A stretch of 64,000 nt of DNA from Paraescarpia echinospica (GCA_020002185.1 CM034535.1:67554318-67618317), one strand, 5' to 3'; positions 17,731-28,852 are shown, counted from the first letter of the stretch. Notes: a model not told the origin generated them from the letters alone. Numbers and translations are program-made.

Positions 17731-18033
17731 ATGACAGACGAGGTGACAACGATCGACGCCGACACTGCCAACGACGACCACGTTGTAAAAACAGTCGACG
17801 CATCCGATGCCCCAGTCGACGAACACGTTCCATGGCGTCTCTGCGGTAACGAATGCCCCAAAGCCGAGATCGTCTTCCTGTGTCAGATCGTCGTCCTGTA
17901 CACGGTCATCGTGGTCAGTATACACAATCTGACGCGTGGCCAGGGCGATTCCAACCTGTGGACGGCGCTGCTCAGTAGCTGCCTCGGTTACCTACTACCG
18001 AGTCCGTCTATGAGACGCGATGGCATCGTCTGA
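17731..18033 (+). CDS. Conserved Polinton membrane protein, copy 2 (100 aa, frame intact)
   Basis: This is the homologue of the 116-aa protein of copy 1: LCGNECPKAEIVFLCQIVVL, NLT and NLWTALLSSCLGYLLPSPSM are conserved and the acidic N-terminus is diverged. It overlaps the following minor capsid start (18020) by 14 nt. About 130 bp upstream (from 17600) the sequence also resembles the copy 1 leader. Confidence 0.7.
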   Translation: MTDEVTTIDADTANDDHVVKTVDASDAPVDEHVPWRLCGNECPKAEIVFLCQIVVLYTVIVVSIHNLTRGQGDSNLWTALLSSCLGYLLPSPSMRRDGIV

Positions 18034-18395
18034 TTTTTATCTGACTTTACCGAGCAACGCCTCCATGAAAACGCACCCCAAAAATATGCTGACTCACTAC
18101 ATCACGAGTCTACCGCAGGGGCAGTGGGAATGCGGGCTGGTGGCGCTACAGTACCCGCACACCTGGTACAACGTCAAAGAAGGGGACGCGCGCTTCTATG
18201 TGGCTTGCAAGACGGGGGAGCCGGGTGTTTACTGCACCGAAGACGGTGTTGAAATTCATCGCAGCGGCATCATCCCTCACGGTTTTTACAACAGCGCTTA
18301 CGAGTTGATGCACAAAATCAATGCAGAACTGATGAGGTTGGGCACCGATAAGATGAAGGCACGCCTGGACTACAGTCCGATCTCTAACCGGATGA
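18020..18395 (+). pseudogene. Minor capsid protein pseudogene, copy 2, 3' part deleted
   Basis: It starts MASSDFYLTLPSNASM and matches the first ~125 residues of the copy 1 minor capsid protein, confirming that start. At about 18390-18400 homology jumps to the middle of the major capsid gene. The rest of the minor capsid gene, the spacer and the first two thirds of the major capsid gene are deleted. Confidence 0.85.
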
Positions 18396-18398
18396 AGG

Positions 18399-18821
18399 GT
18401 GCTGCCGAAACGCGTGTTCCTGTGCCTGATCGACAAAGACGCCTATAACGGGACCTACGCTAAAAACCCGTTCAACGCGAAGCACAACGGCATAAACTTC
18501 CTCGCCCTCTACGTCGACGGACCCCAGGTGCCGAGCAAGCCGCTGCAACCGAACTTCGCGGAGAGGCGTTACGTCAGAAGCTATCTGAACCTTTTCGCGG
18601 CGACGGGCAAGGCATACGAGGACGAGGGCAACGACCTGACGCGCACCGACTTCGGCGTCGACTACACCATCTTCGGCGTATCTAACGTGTGCGGGCAATA
18701 TTGCGTCGCCTACCTGCTCATACGATGTCGCGGCATGCCGTTAAAGGTCTTCCAGAGCTTGTTCGGCCCCGATAGGGTGGCCAACGACTGTCTCGTATTC
18801 GACTGGCTAAAACCGCAATGA
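18399..18821 (+). pseudogene. In-frame chimera of major capsid and protease remnants, copy 2
   Basis: The first ~93 codons (PKRVFLCLIDKDAYNG through FGVDYTIFG) match the copy 1 major capsid protein from about residue 285. At about 18678 the frame passes directly into the protease C-terminus (SNVCGQYCVAYLL to the stop), skipping the capsid C-terminus and the protease His and Asp residues. One open frame covers the fusion. It is almost certainly a deletion product without function. Confidence 0.85.
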
Positions 18822-18997
18822 ATGTGTCGCTTTCGCTTCGCTTGAAAATAAAAGACGATGAAAACGTGCACTCTCTTTGTTCACTCTTTGTAATCCCCTA
18901 CCTACCTACATACATACACACATACATACATATCCCTACCCCTAGGGAGGGGGACCGCCCTTTATGTAGGGTAGGGTAGGGTAGGGTAGGGTAGGGT
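18822..18997. other. 3' spacer of copy 2 with AATAAA and a (GGGTA)n tract
   Basis: AATAAA lies 25 bp after the chimera stop on the + strand. A TACATACA tract, CCCCTAGGG and six to seven GGGTA units (about 18967-18997) follow. It corresponds to the polB-protease spacer of copy 1. Confidence 0.5.
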
Positions 18998-19280
18998 TTA
19001 TACGAGTATGGGGGACGTGGTGACGCCGTCGTCGAGCACGCGCCGTTTGGCGTAGAAGTAGCTCAACGCCGCGTGCTCCTGAATGTACGTTCCACCCGCG
19101 ACCGCTCCGTCGACCGCGCAGCACGTCGAGGAAGGTGTCCTTCTCGATGTCGTTCTGGCGCTTGCTCAACCCCTTCGTGCTGTACTTATCGCCCGTCGCG
19201 CCGAAACAGTAGTTGGTCTTGCTGCAGAGTTCGACGATACCGCGACCGGACCATTACTCTTTGAAGAGTCCCGGCGTCCA
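18998..19280 (-). pseudogene. PolB C-terminal pseudogene fragment, copy 2
   Basis: Only the last ~95 codons of DNA polymerase B remain: TPGLFKE, then KYSTKGLSKRQN, then a tail with YFYAKRRVLDDGVTT. There is a TAA at 19254-19256 and a deletion with frame change near 19095. The sequence turns AT-rich at about 19280, marking the broken end of copy 2; all polymerase motifs A-C are gone. Confidence 0.85.
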
Positions 19281-19559
19281 CTTATTGTACGTCCGTTTTC
19301 ACATATATAATTACAATATATTACCGTACAATATATTTAAAATTAATAAATTATATATCTATTACATTATATTTGTTTGGATAAATAAAATTTAGAAACA
19401 TCGTTATATAATGACCATATTTTCATTTTTGTGGCGAATAAATAGTTACTACAAAAAATAAAAATTATTTACAAACAGTGCATTATAGTATAAAATGATT
19501 TTGTTTATATTACTTCGTGAAAACAAACAAAAAAAGTGTATAGAGAATCAAAGGTTTGC

Positions 19560-19645
19560 ATGTTGTCAGGATTGAACCGGCGTCGCCCGATTGTAAAATA
19601 AACGACAAGTAACCAACGCGTCTACCCACTGAGCTAGCGGGGCCA
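19560..19645 (-). other. tRNA-like sequence (pseudo-tRNA or SINE head)
   Basis: On the minus strand GCCCCGCTAGCTCAGTGGG gives an A box (TAGCTCAGTGGGTAGA) and GGTTCAATCC a B box. The acceptor arms do not pair, so this is not a functional tRNA as read. The flanking 19281-19560 and 19646-20325 are AT-rich and show no gene. Confidence 0.4.
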
Positions 19646-20325
19646 ACGGAAACTCTCTGACTGATTTAAGTTGTTATGATAAATTGTACAACTCCTTCAT
19701 ATATCGATATTCTAGTGATATTATGAGATTATACACGTTACTTTATGTAGCTGGATACAATATATGTTTGCTATGTATGTTTATTGGTGTAGATTATTTC
19801 CCGTTGGTTGCATTCGATATAATTATTCTGAAAACGAGCCCAAGCTCGGCGAAGCCTAGTCGACTTGTAGGCCCATTCGCATTCATTGTTTTGAGTAAAA
19901 TTGGATTCATGTGGAACCGTAAGATAACTGCTTGCTCCTCTATGATGACTAGTGTTTGTATTACGTCGGAATATTGCACAATAACTCGTTCTCACGCTCG
20001 TTTCGACCCAAAAGGTATACTTGTAAACATGCTCTGAATGCATGGAAAGGGTCGGCCTGATGCGAGTTTGAGTCATAAGTGACGTCACATCTCGGCATCC
20101 CGAAAAGCGCGCCAAAAATATGCATATTCGAAAATGTCCGGATGCAGATCATAGAATGTGGAATTTCTAATTCATTGAATTTTTTTGATTTTTTTGGCTT
20201 GGTGGACGTGGAGATAGATAGCAGGATGTAATATAACATGAATTCGTGCAATAGATGTTTGTATTCCTTTTAACCGAAATTGTGTCTATGTTTACAGTGT
20301 CTACTATTTAAACGCCCAAGGTGCG

Positions 20326-20760
20326 CCCCTCAACTGACAGGGCTTGACAGCGCCCCTCAACTGACTGCGCTACCGAGCCGATGAACTGGGAGGCTCTCAA
20401 GATAGCCGCCGACCGCCGACCAGTAGCAGTCGTGCCGCCTCGTACGCCGGGCTGGGGGCGAGGCGCCCTCCTGCAGGACCTTCCGATAGCGGCGATAGCC
20501 GCCGACCGCCGACCGCTAGCGCCACGGGCCCATCTGGGAGACGGCTTCGGCGCCGTACCAGGGCGGCGCCATTGGCCCTCCAAGGGGGTACATATCCTAC
20601 TCGCGGCGTCGACGACAGGAGACCACCGTCGGTGATGATGTAGCGACCCCGGGACGTCGTCGGGAGGCGGCTTCCGTCGACACCACCGCCACCGACGCAC
20701 CTCCTGTCGTCAGCGCGATCGACAACCCGCCCATAGGAGGCACCTTCCTTCCTCACAAAC
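20326..20760. other. GC/CpG-rich island of unknown origin
   Basis: About 430 bp of strongly GC- and CpG-rich DNA sits in AT-rich surroundings. It contains two copies of GATAGCCGCCGACCGCCGAC (about 20401 and 20493) and two GCGCCCCTCAACTGAC-like phrases (20330-20365). Open frames are present on both strands but low in complexity, and I recognise no protein. It could be a CpG-island promoter/first exon or a fragment of a GC-rich mobile element. Confidence 0.4.
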
Positions 20761-21390
20761 GAACGAACCACATTACGTAGGTTTTTTGAAATAACTAAGG
20801 TTGTGTTTACCATGGCTTCTCTTCTAGGCCAAATGACTTTACACTATAACATGTATTAACCCCGTCTCCCGTGCTCTCTTGCAGGCCCTGCTAAAGAACT
20901 CGAGCGGCGCAAAGACGACCAGCTAATAAATATACATAACTTACTACTGTTTCCTTTCATTTGTTCACAATGTAGTCGTCGTCGTGATATCCAGTTTACA
21001 GTACGCGCCCTATAAGCCAACTACAAAACGCCTGCTTTTTCCCAGTCTAGTCCACTCCTAGCTAGCCCACGGCACGAATAATACTAATAAAACCACCTGC
21101 TTTCCCCGGCCAACGTTAGTCGATGTTATTATTAGCCTAGTATTCCGTACAGTCGTACTTCGCCCCCGACGGCGGTCTGCCTACAGCGAGCCGTAACTAG
21201 ATCCCCGGCTTGTTGAGGAATGCGGCACCGACTACAGGATAAAATAGCTAGCCCACGGCACTATTGCCAAATATTACACCGACCGCTTTCCCCCGGCTAG
21301 TGACGAATACATCGTCTGCTTTCCCCCTGCCTAGCGTATAACCACGATACAGTGGATTCGACATAACACATAACCACATAACCACATTAC
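20761..21390. other. Gap with short direct repeats, no gene seen
   Basis: Imperfect repeats of CTAGCCCACGGCAC (about 21063 and 21248) and CTGCTTTCCCC phrases are present. No coding potential is seen. Confidence 0.4.
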
Positions 21391-21644
21391 ACATAACCAC
21401 AAGAGGTCAGCACTATACATTATGTAGAGCTAATTAGTACTAATTAGTGTTAATTCGTGTTAATTAGTGATTAATTAGTGCTGATTATTGACTAATTAGT
21501 GCTAATTAGTGCTGATTATTGCTAATTAGTCATTAATAAATGCTAATTAGAGCTAATTAGTTAATGTTACTAATTACTTTTCACTAGAGGAGCAACTGTC
21601 TACGTTAGCATTATACATAACCGCAAGAGGTCAGCACTATACAC
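21391..21644. repeat. TAATTAG cluster flanked by 30-bp direct repeats
   Basis: Ten TAATTA cores lie at 21431-21576, many spaced about 10-11 or 20-21 bp within GTGCTAATTAGT units. The block is bracketed by 30-bp direct repeats (ACATAACCxCAAGAGGTCAG plus CACTATACA) at 21391-21420 and 21615-21644, differing at two or so bases. TAATTA is the core of many homeodomain sites, but a simple AT-rich minisatellite would look the same. Confidence 0.6.
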
Positions 21645-21775
21645 ACTTACATGGCAGGTCATTAATCATATTTTTTACAAGTAGGAATCCTCAGGAATGA
21701 CTGATCCTAAACCCTTTGATGTCCTTTTATCTTTTATTCCGTATGGATACCAAACGTGTCCTACTAACTACTTGT

Positions 21776-22010
21776 TTCGCTGCCGCGCCGGCGTAACTTC
21801 AGCTTCTCCTCTGGCTCGGCTCGACTGGTGACATTGCAAGTCAAGGGGGTACTGTTGAAATTATTTCGCCGCCGCGTCAGCATAAATTCAACTTATTGTA
21901 ACCTGAAAAGGGGTACATTTCGAAGTGTTTGGTGGAACGGTCATGAGGGCCCATTCAAAAAGGTCTACGGGCACACAAAAATGACCCCCCCCCCCCGTTG
22001 AATCCGCCTA
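21776..22010 (+). repeat. hAT-like interspersed repeat, family A, partial copy
   Basis: This GC-moderate repeat has CTGCCGCGCCxxCGTAACTTCAG-like text and ends near a C run after a TCTACGGGCAC phrase. The same blocks occur at 22511-22750, 40487-40835 (other strand) and 55186-55480. Confidence 0.55.
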
Positions 22011-22483
22011 TAACCAGAGTAACATAATAAAATTACCTTAAAATCACTACCCATGGTAGCGACAACAAATATAACGACATGATATAATATGTAAACTCGA
22101 TTTTGCGTACGTCAATCAATTAAAAGAATAACAATAAAAAGATGGACTAAAATATGTTGAAGTGAATGTGGCTCGGTAAAATATTATTGCATCGAAGGCG
22201 CGTAATTGGGCCAACGTGCCATTGCTTCAGGCGCATTCGTTACTATGCTGGACGTTTTCATTATCGATGTAATACTAGAGACCTTTGCGTTTCGGCTCGT
22301 GTTCCAGTTATCCCTGAATGTCATAGATGTCAACCTGTGATGTTCGAAACGACTAAGATTATTAGCAAATGGACACCGCACACAATTTACCTCTCGCACC
22401 TAGACGCGTCGAACATGTACGTACGTGTCCGGTTGGTCAGCTCTCTCGCATACCGTATATTACCATCCAAAGTAACCACCTTT
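22011..22483. other. Gap, no gene seen
   Basis: AT-rich with short open frames but no recognisable coding or repeat content. Confidence 0.4.
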
Positions 22484-23062
22484 TATTTAATAAAGGTAAA
22501 GGTAAGTTCTCAGGGGCGGATCCAGAGAGGATAGTCTGAGGGGGACAAAAACCTCCACTGGCGGTCGAACCAAATACATATTTTGGATGGTCTGAGCCGA
22601 AGCTTCAGCACGACTCCGTTTATCCGCTGATCGGCGCCACTGATCACATCGGAAGACGTGGGGGTGCTGTTGAATTTCCGCTTCTTCTGTCTTAAACGGG
22701 GACATATTCCGAACGTCTAGGGGCACGTAACGGGGGAACATGGTCCTTAAATAGCGCAGTATACAGTCCACAGGACTGCTCAAAGTGCTTTACATTTTAC
22801 TCTCTGACATACCTTTCAATCTAACACCATCTTTACTTATCTGGGAAACTTTTAGCCACGCTGCAATTAAAGCGCGAAGATTATTCGTAGACAAATATCC
22901 ACCACTATCTATAGACAGGTACCCATTCATAGAGCAGAGTGAACTGGAGCAACGTAGAGTGGACGAGCATGCCCATGTTTCTAAAACGGCAGCACATTAT
23001 TCGAAACCGGGTTCTCTCGATTGAGAATCCGGTACTCCAGTCACTGCGCCACTACACTCCAT
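22484..23062 (-). mobile_element. tRNA-headed SINE interrupted by a hAT-like repeat
   Basis: On the minus strand the head has an A-box region (AGTGGCGCAGTGACTGG) and a degraded B box. A body shared with the SINE at 34050-34390 follows, including ATTGCAGCGTGGCT and GCACTTTGAGCAGTCCTG. The tail reads AAGTTCT/TAAAGGTAAAGG on the + strand at 22484-22510. Between body and tail, 22511-22750 is a family A repeat beginning CAGGGGCGGATCCAG. Confidence 0.75.
22511..22750 (+). mobile_element. hAT-like family A repeat nested in the SINE
   Basis: It begins CAGGGGCGGATCCAGAG and shares GGCGGTCGAACxAAAT and CTAGGGGCACG-type blocks with the copy at 55186. It splits the SINE tail from its body, so it is younger than the SINE. 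The right terminus is unclear and I could not see a convincing 8-bp target duplication. Confidence 0.55.
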
Positions 23063-23970
23063 TTATGAACGTTATGGTAAGAATAATGGTGGCAATGTTG
23101 ATGTTGATTTCCGCAAGACTTCCTGCGACGGTTCGTAGGTCTGCAAGTCTGAGCTGCAGCTCACCTTTCCTCAGAGAAGGTCCTTTGTCACTTCTGACCG
23201 TTGCTCTTTGGCTATCTGGCATAGGCCCCTGCCATCGTTCAGACCCGGTATTGCTGCATGTAGTACATAATAAGATATACTTTCTTTAGTTTTTACTAAC
23301 ATATATTCGCCTGTATGCTTAGTCTTCATTTCAATAGCAACTCAGAATATAAAATAAAATATGAGTATTTACGAGTACTTTGGGAGTACTTCGCGTGTAT
23401 TTTATCAGTTCATCTTATATTACGATCTTCAGTCAAAATGTCTCATAGTTTTACATTTATGATGTCCTCACTGTATAAGAGCTCTGGGTTGTCATTGACA
23501 CTGTTTACTGACTGGTTCAGATCACTTGAACAAGACAGGGACTGACCTTCACATTATACGAATACTTTCAAAAGTACTCATGCATGAAGTACACTTTACT
23601 CGTAGTCGTACATACCACGGTACTCGTACTCTTTACTCGAGTACTTTTGCCAGGTACTCGCCTCAACTCTGAAACACTCCTTCCGCTATGAATGCGTCAT
23701 AACGTTTCTGGGATGAGAGCACAGAAACTGCTGTAAGGGAATTGCGTGCAATTTATCAGGTTGAGTGCTAGCATGTATTGGCAGTGAAATGAATATTTTT
23801 TAGAGTGTAGTTGGCGGATTTTTTTGGCATTTTTTTCACGTAGCACACGTTGATGCAGAAAAAATTGATATTTTGATAAATATTGATGGGCACAGGCCAC
23901 AGGGAAGGTATTCGTTTTAAAAGAGCTCGAGGTGTGTGTTTTAACTAAATTTGATCAGCAAATCTGTGAC
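23063..23970. other. Gap with AAGTACTC-type repeats, no gene seen
   Basis: At 23350-23400 and 23560-23670 there are many GAGTACTT/AAGTACTC words on both strands. This style is typical of hAT-like non-autonomous element ends (compare 37590-38612). No protein gene is seen. Confidence 0.35.
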
Positions 23971-26900
23971 ATGGTGGCAGTGGCTGTGAAGATTCATATG
24001 AATGACAAGATGACAGTGGCTGTGAAGATTCAAATCAATGACATGATGGCAGTGGCTGTGAAGATTCAAATCATTGACAAGATGAGAGTGGCTGTGAAGA
24101 TTCATATGAATGACAAGATGGCAGTGGCTGTGAAGATTCAAATCAATGACAAGATGACAGTGGCTGTGAAGTTCCATATGAATGACAAGATGACAGTGGC
24201 TGTGAAGATTCATATGAATGACAAGATGATAGTGGCTGTGAAGATTCAAATCAATGACATGATGGCAGTGGCTGTGAAGATTCAAATCAATGACAAGATG
24301 ACAGTGGCTGTGAAGTTTCATATGAATGACATGATGGAAGTGGCTGTGAAGATTCAAATCAATGACAAGATGGCAGGTGGCTGTGAAGATTCAAATCAAT
24401 GACATGATGGAAGTGGCTGTGAAGTTTCAAATCAATGACATGATGGAAGTGGCTGTGAAGATTCAAATCATTGACATTATGGCAGTGGCTGTGAAGATTC
24501 AAATCAATGACATGATGGCAGTGGCTGTGAAGATTCAAATCATTGACAAGATGAGAGTGGCTGTGAAGATTCATATGAATGACAAGATGGCAGTGGCTGT
24601 GAAGATTCAAATCAATGACAAGATGACAGTGGCTGTGAAGATTCATATGAATGACAAGATGATAGTGGCTGTGAAGATTCAAATCAATGACAAGATGACA
24701 GTGGCTGTGAAGTTTCATATGAATGACATGATGGAAGTGGCTGTGAAGATTCAAATCAATGACAAGATGGCAGGTGGCTGTGAAGATTCAAATCAATGAC
24801 ATGATGGAAGTGGCTGTGAAGTTTCAAATCAATGACATGATGGAAGTGGCTGTGAAGATTCAAATCATTGACATTATGGCAGTGGCTGTGAAGATTCAAA
24901 TCAATGACAAGATGACAGTGGCTGTGAAGTTTCATATGAATGACATGATGGAAGTGGCTGTGAAGATTCAAATCAATGACAAGATGGCAGGTGGCTGTGA
25001 AGATTCAAATCAATGACATGATGGAAGTGGCTGTGAAGTTTCAAATCAATGACATGATGGAAGTGGCTGTGAAGATTCAAATCATTGACATTATGGCAGT
25101 GGCTGTGAAGATTCAAATCAATGACATGATGGAAGTGGCTGTGAAGTTTCAAATCAATGACAAGATGGCAGCGGCTGTGAAGATTCAAATCAATGACATG
25201 ATGGAAGTGGCTGTGAAGATTCAAATCAATGAAAAGATGGCAGTGGCTGTGAAGATTCAAATCAATGACATTATGGCAGTGGCTGTGAAGATTCAAATCA
25301 ATGACATGATGGAAGTGGCTGTGAAGTTTCAAATCAATGACATTATGGCAGTGGCTGTGAAGATTCAAATCAATGACATGATGGAAGTGGCAGTGAAGTT
25401 TCAAATCAATGACAAGATGGCAGCGGCTGTGAAGATACAAATCAATGACAAGATGGCAGGTGGCTGTGAAGATTCAAATCAATGACATGATGGAAGTGGC
25501 TGTGAAGTTTCAAATCAATGACAAGATGTCAGTGGCTGTGAAGATTCAAATCAATGACATGATGGCAGCGGCTGTGAAGTTTCAAATCAATGACAGGATG
25601 GCAGTGGCTGTGAAAATTCAAATCATTGACAATATGGCAGTGGCTGTGAAGATTCAAATCATTGACATTATGGCAGTGGCTGTGAAGTTTCAAATCAATG
25701 ACAGGATGGCAATGGCTGTGAAGATTCAAATCATTGACATTATGGAAGTGGCTGTGAAGTTTCAAATCTATGACAGGATGGCAGTGGCTGTGAAGATTCA
25801 AATCATTCACATTATGGCAGTAGCTGTGAAGTTTCAAATCAATGACAGGATGGCAGTGGCTGTGAAGATTCAAATCATTGACATTATGGCAGTGGCTGTG
25901 AAGTTTCAAATCAATGACAGGATGGCAGTGGCTGTGAAGATTCAAATCATTGACATTATGGCAGTGGCTGTGAAGATTCAAATCAATGACAAGATGGCAA
26001 TGGCTGTGAAGATTCAAATCAATGACATGATGGCAGTGGCTGTGAAGTTTCAAATCAATGACAGGATGGCAGTGGCTGAGAAGATTCAAAACATTGACAT
26101 TATGGCAGTGGCTGTGAAGATTCAAATCAATGACAAGATGGCAGTGGCTGTGAAGATTCAAATCAATGACATGATGGAAGTGGCTGTGAAGATTCAAATC
26201 AATGACATGATGGAAGTGGCTGTGAAGTTTCAAATCAATGACAAGATGGCAGTGGCTGTGAAGATTCAAATCAATGACATGATGGCAGTGGCTGTGAAGA
26301 TTCAAATCAATGACAAGATGGCAGTGGCTGTGAAGATTCAAATCAATGACAAGATGGCAGTGGCTGTGAAGATTCAAATCAATGACAATATGGCAGTGGC
26401 TGTGAAGATTCAAATCAATGACAATATGGCAGTGGCTGTGAAAATTTAAATCAATGACAATATGGCAGTGGCTGTGAAGATTCAAATCAATGACAATATG
26501 GCAGTGGCTGTGAAGATTCAAATCATTGACAAGATGGCAGTGGCTGTGAAGATTCAAATCAATGACTATATGGCAGTGGCTGTGAAAATTCAAATCAATG
26601 ACAATATGGCAGTGGCTGTGAAGATTCAAATCAATGACAATATGGCAGTGGCTGTGAAGATTCAAATCATTGACAAGATGGCAGTGGCTGTGAAGATTCA
26701 AATCAATGACATTATGGCAGTGGCTGTGAAGATTCAAATCATTGACAAGATGGCATTGGCAGTGAAGATTCAAATGAATGACAAGATGACAGTGGCTGTG
26801 AAGATTCAAATCAATGACAAGATGGCAGTAGCTGTGAAAATTCAAATCATTGACAAGATGGCAGTGGCTGTGAAGATTCAAATCAATGACAAGATGACAG

Positions 26901-27742
26901 TGGCTGTGAAGATTCAAATCAATGACAATATGGCAGTGGCTGTGAAGATTCAAATCAATGACAATATGGCAGTGGCTGTGAAGATTCAAATCAATGACAA
27001 TATGGCAGTGGCTGTGAAGATTCAAATCAATGACAATATGGCAGTGGCTGTGAATATTCAAATCAATGACATTATGGCAGTGGCTGTGAAGATTCAAATC
27101 AATGACATTATGGCAGTGGCTGTGAAGATTCAAATCAATGACAATATGGCAGTGGCTGTAAAGTTTCAAATCAATGACATTATGGCAGTGGCTGTGAAGA
27201 TTCCAATCAATGACAATATGGCAGTGGCTGTGAAGATTCAAATCAATGACAATATGGCAGTGGCTGTGAAAATTCAAACCAATGACAAGATGGCAGTGGT
27301 TGTGAAGATTCAAATCAATGGCAAGATGGCAGTGGCTGTGAAGATTCAAATCAATGACATTATGGCAGTGGCTGTGAAGATTCAAATCAATGACAATATG
27401 GCAGTGGCTGTGAAGATTCAAATCAATGACAATATGGCAGTGGCTGTGAAAATTCAAATCAATGACAAGATGGCAGTGGCTGTGAAGATTCATATCAATG
27501 ACAATATGGCAGTGGCTGTGAAGATTCAAATCAATGACAAGATGGCAGTGGCTGTGAAGATTCAAATCAATGACATTATGGCAGTGGCTGTGAAGATTCA
27601 AATCAATGACAATATGGCAGTTGCTGTGAAGATTCAAATCAATGACATGATGGCAGTGGCTGTGAAGATTAAAATCAATGACATGATGGAAGTGGCTGTG
27701 AAGATTCAAATCAATGACATGATGGCAGTGGCTGTGAAATTC
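23971..27742. repeat. 36-bp minisatellite array, about 105 copies
   Basis: The unit reads GCAGTGGCTGTGAAGATTCA followed by AATCAATGACAATATG-like text. It runs uninterrupted for 3.77 kb. Because 36 is a multiple of three the array is open over long stretches on both strands (12-residue periods MAVAVKIQINDN on + and HSHCHIVIDLNL on -). Variants cluster: CATATGAATGAC units in the first 1 kb, GATGGAAGTGG units to 25.5 kb, GACAATATGG units after 26.4 kb. A one-base insertion (GGCAGGTGG) recurs at about 24373, 24769, 24986 and 25455, marking duplicated higher-order blocks. I see no start, splice or homology that makes it a gene. Confidence 0.95.
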
Positions 27743-27845
27743 ATCCATTTGTCGACGACTTTCGCCTAGCACACGAGTACGAGAATGCTTAATCCTTTGG
27801 TTTTGGTGCGCCACTGAGCTCGGATTGATTGAGGATATTGGCACG

Positions 27846-28133
27846 TTAGAAGTGATTTATTATTACTTGATACTCTCGAATAATGTCATACATCTACCAT
27901 AAACATGTCAGTGTGTGTTAGGAGTGATTTCTTATTACATGATACTCTCGATTAATGTCATACATCTAACACAAACATGTCAGTGTGTGTTAGGAGTGAT
28001 TTATTATTACATGATACTCTCGATTAATGTCATACATCTACCATAAACATGTCAGTGTGTGTTAGGAGTGATTTATTTTTACATGATACTCTCGATTAAT
28101 GTCATAAATCTACCATAAACATGTCAGTGTGTG
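27846..28133. repeat. 72-bp tandem repeat, four copies
   Basis: Four 72-bp units begin TTAGGAGTGATTTATTATTA and end with GTCAGTGTGTG, with few differences. It follows the 36-bp array by about 100 bp. 72 is twice 36 but the sequences are unrelated by eye. Confidence 0.9.
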
Positions 28134-28339
28134 TTAGGATGAAATGGACCATGGTCGTAACAAATATTTTTTTTATAAAACATGTGATTAAAACATTAAA
28201 CTATTGGTATCGCATTTTTAGCCAACATTTGTTTTATTTCAACGATACGCCACCAGGCACGGTTCAAAATGCGTCTTCCATTGTGTAATAATTATCTTGA
28301 ACATATTATTTTAGTTCCAATTGTTAAAAACTATTATTT

Positions 28340-28852
28340 TTGATGATCATGTTTTATTATAGAAGACTATGGTACAATACATTTGATGGTACTTTTATAT
28401 CGACATTGCAGGTTTCCGGGCAGGCCAAGCACACAAAAGAGAAAGACAGAGAACCGAAGACAGAGAAAACGACATCGCGGGTCACCGGACTCTCCGTCAA
28501 CTCGGCATTCACGTTAGTCTTCTACGCGAACACCGGACAGGTTTCTCCATTCGGTCATGTTTTCGGATTCAATGAACACTGGTTAAAACAACGGAAATCC
28601 TTCTTGCAACGAACGGAGTCTGTTATAACATGTCCACGTGATGCACGGTATGTGGCGAACGCGCTCCTTATTGAGTGCGATGCGGTATCCACACACCTTC
28701 ACGCTGGGCGCTCCCCGGGCGACGAAGACCCTCGTCGTAATTGCAGCCGCGGCCACCGTGTGTGCGACAGGAACGGTAGGAGCGAGACATCTTCTCGGTC
28801 GACCTGTATCGGTGGAATTCTATTGTTCGTTGCGTTATTCATGATCATTTGA
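28340..28852 (+). other. Unrecognised open frame in a GC-rich patch
   Basis: An open frame of 170 codons covers a GC-rich patch (28440-28830) preceded by a splice-acceptor-like TTGCAG near 28407. A second frame also stays open. The peptide has no motif I recognise; the last ten residues are hydrophobic. It could be a host exon, but codon evidence is weak. Confidence 0.2.

Noticed and set aside
18967..18997. Telomere-like GGGTA tract
   Set aside because: Only about six units of five bases inside a Polinton spacer; not a telomere or interstitial TTAGGG repeat.
19560..19645. Functional tRNA gene on the minus strand
   Set aside because: A and B boxes are present but the acceptor arms do not pair and no clear anticodon arm forms.
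25529..27844. A 771-codon minus-strand frame made of HSHCHIVIDLNL repeats
   Set aside because: It is only the antisense reading of the 36-bp minisatellite; the first ~40 codons come from unrelated flank and no gene signals are seen.
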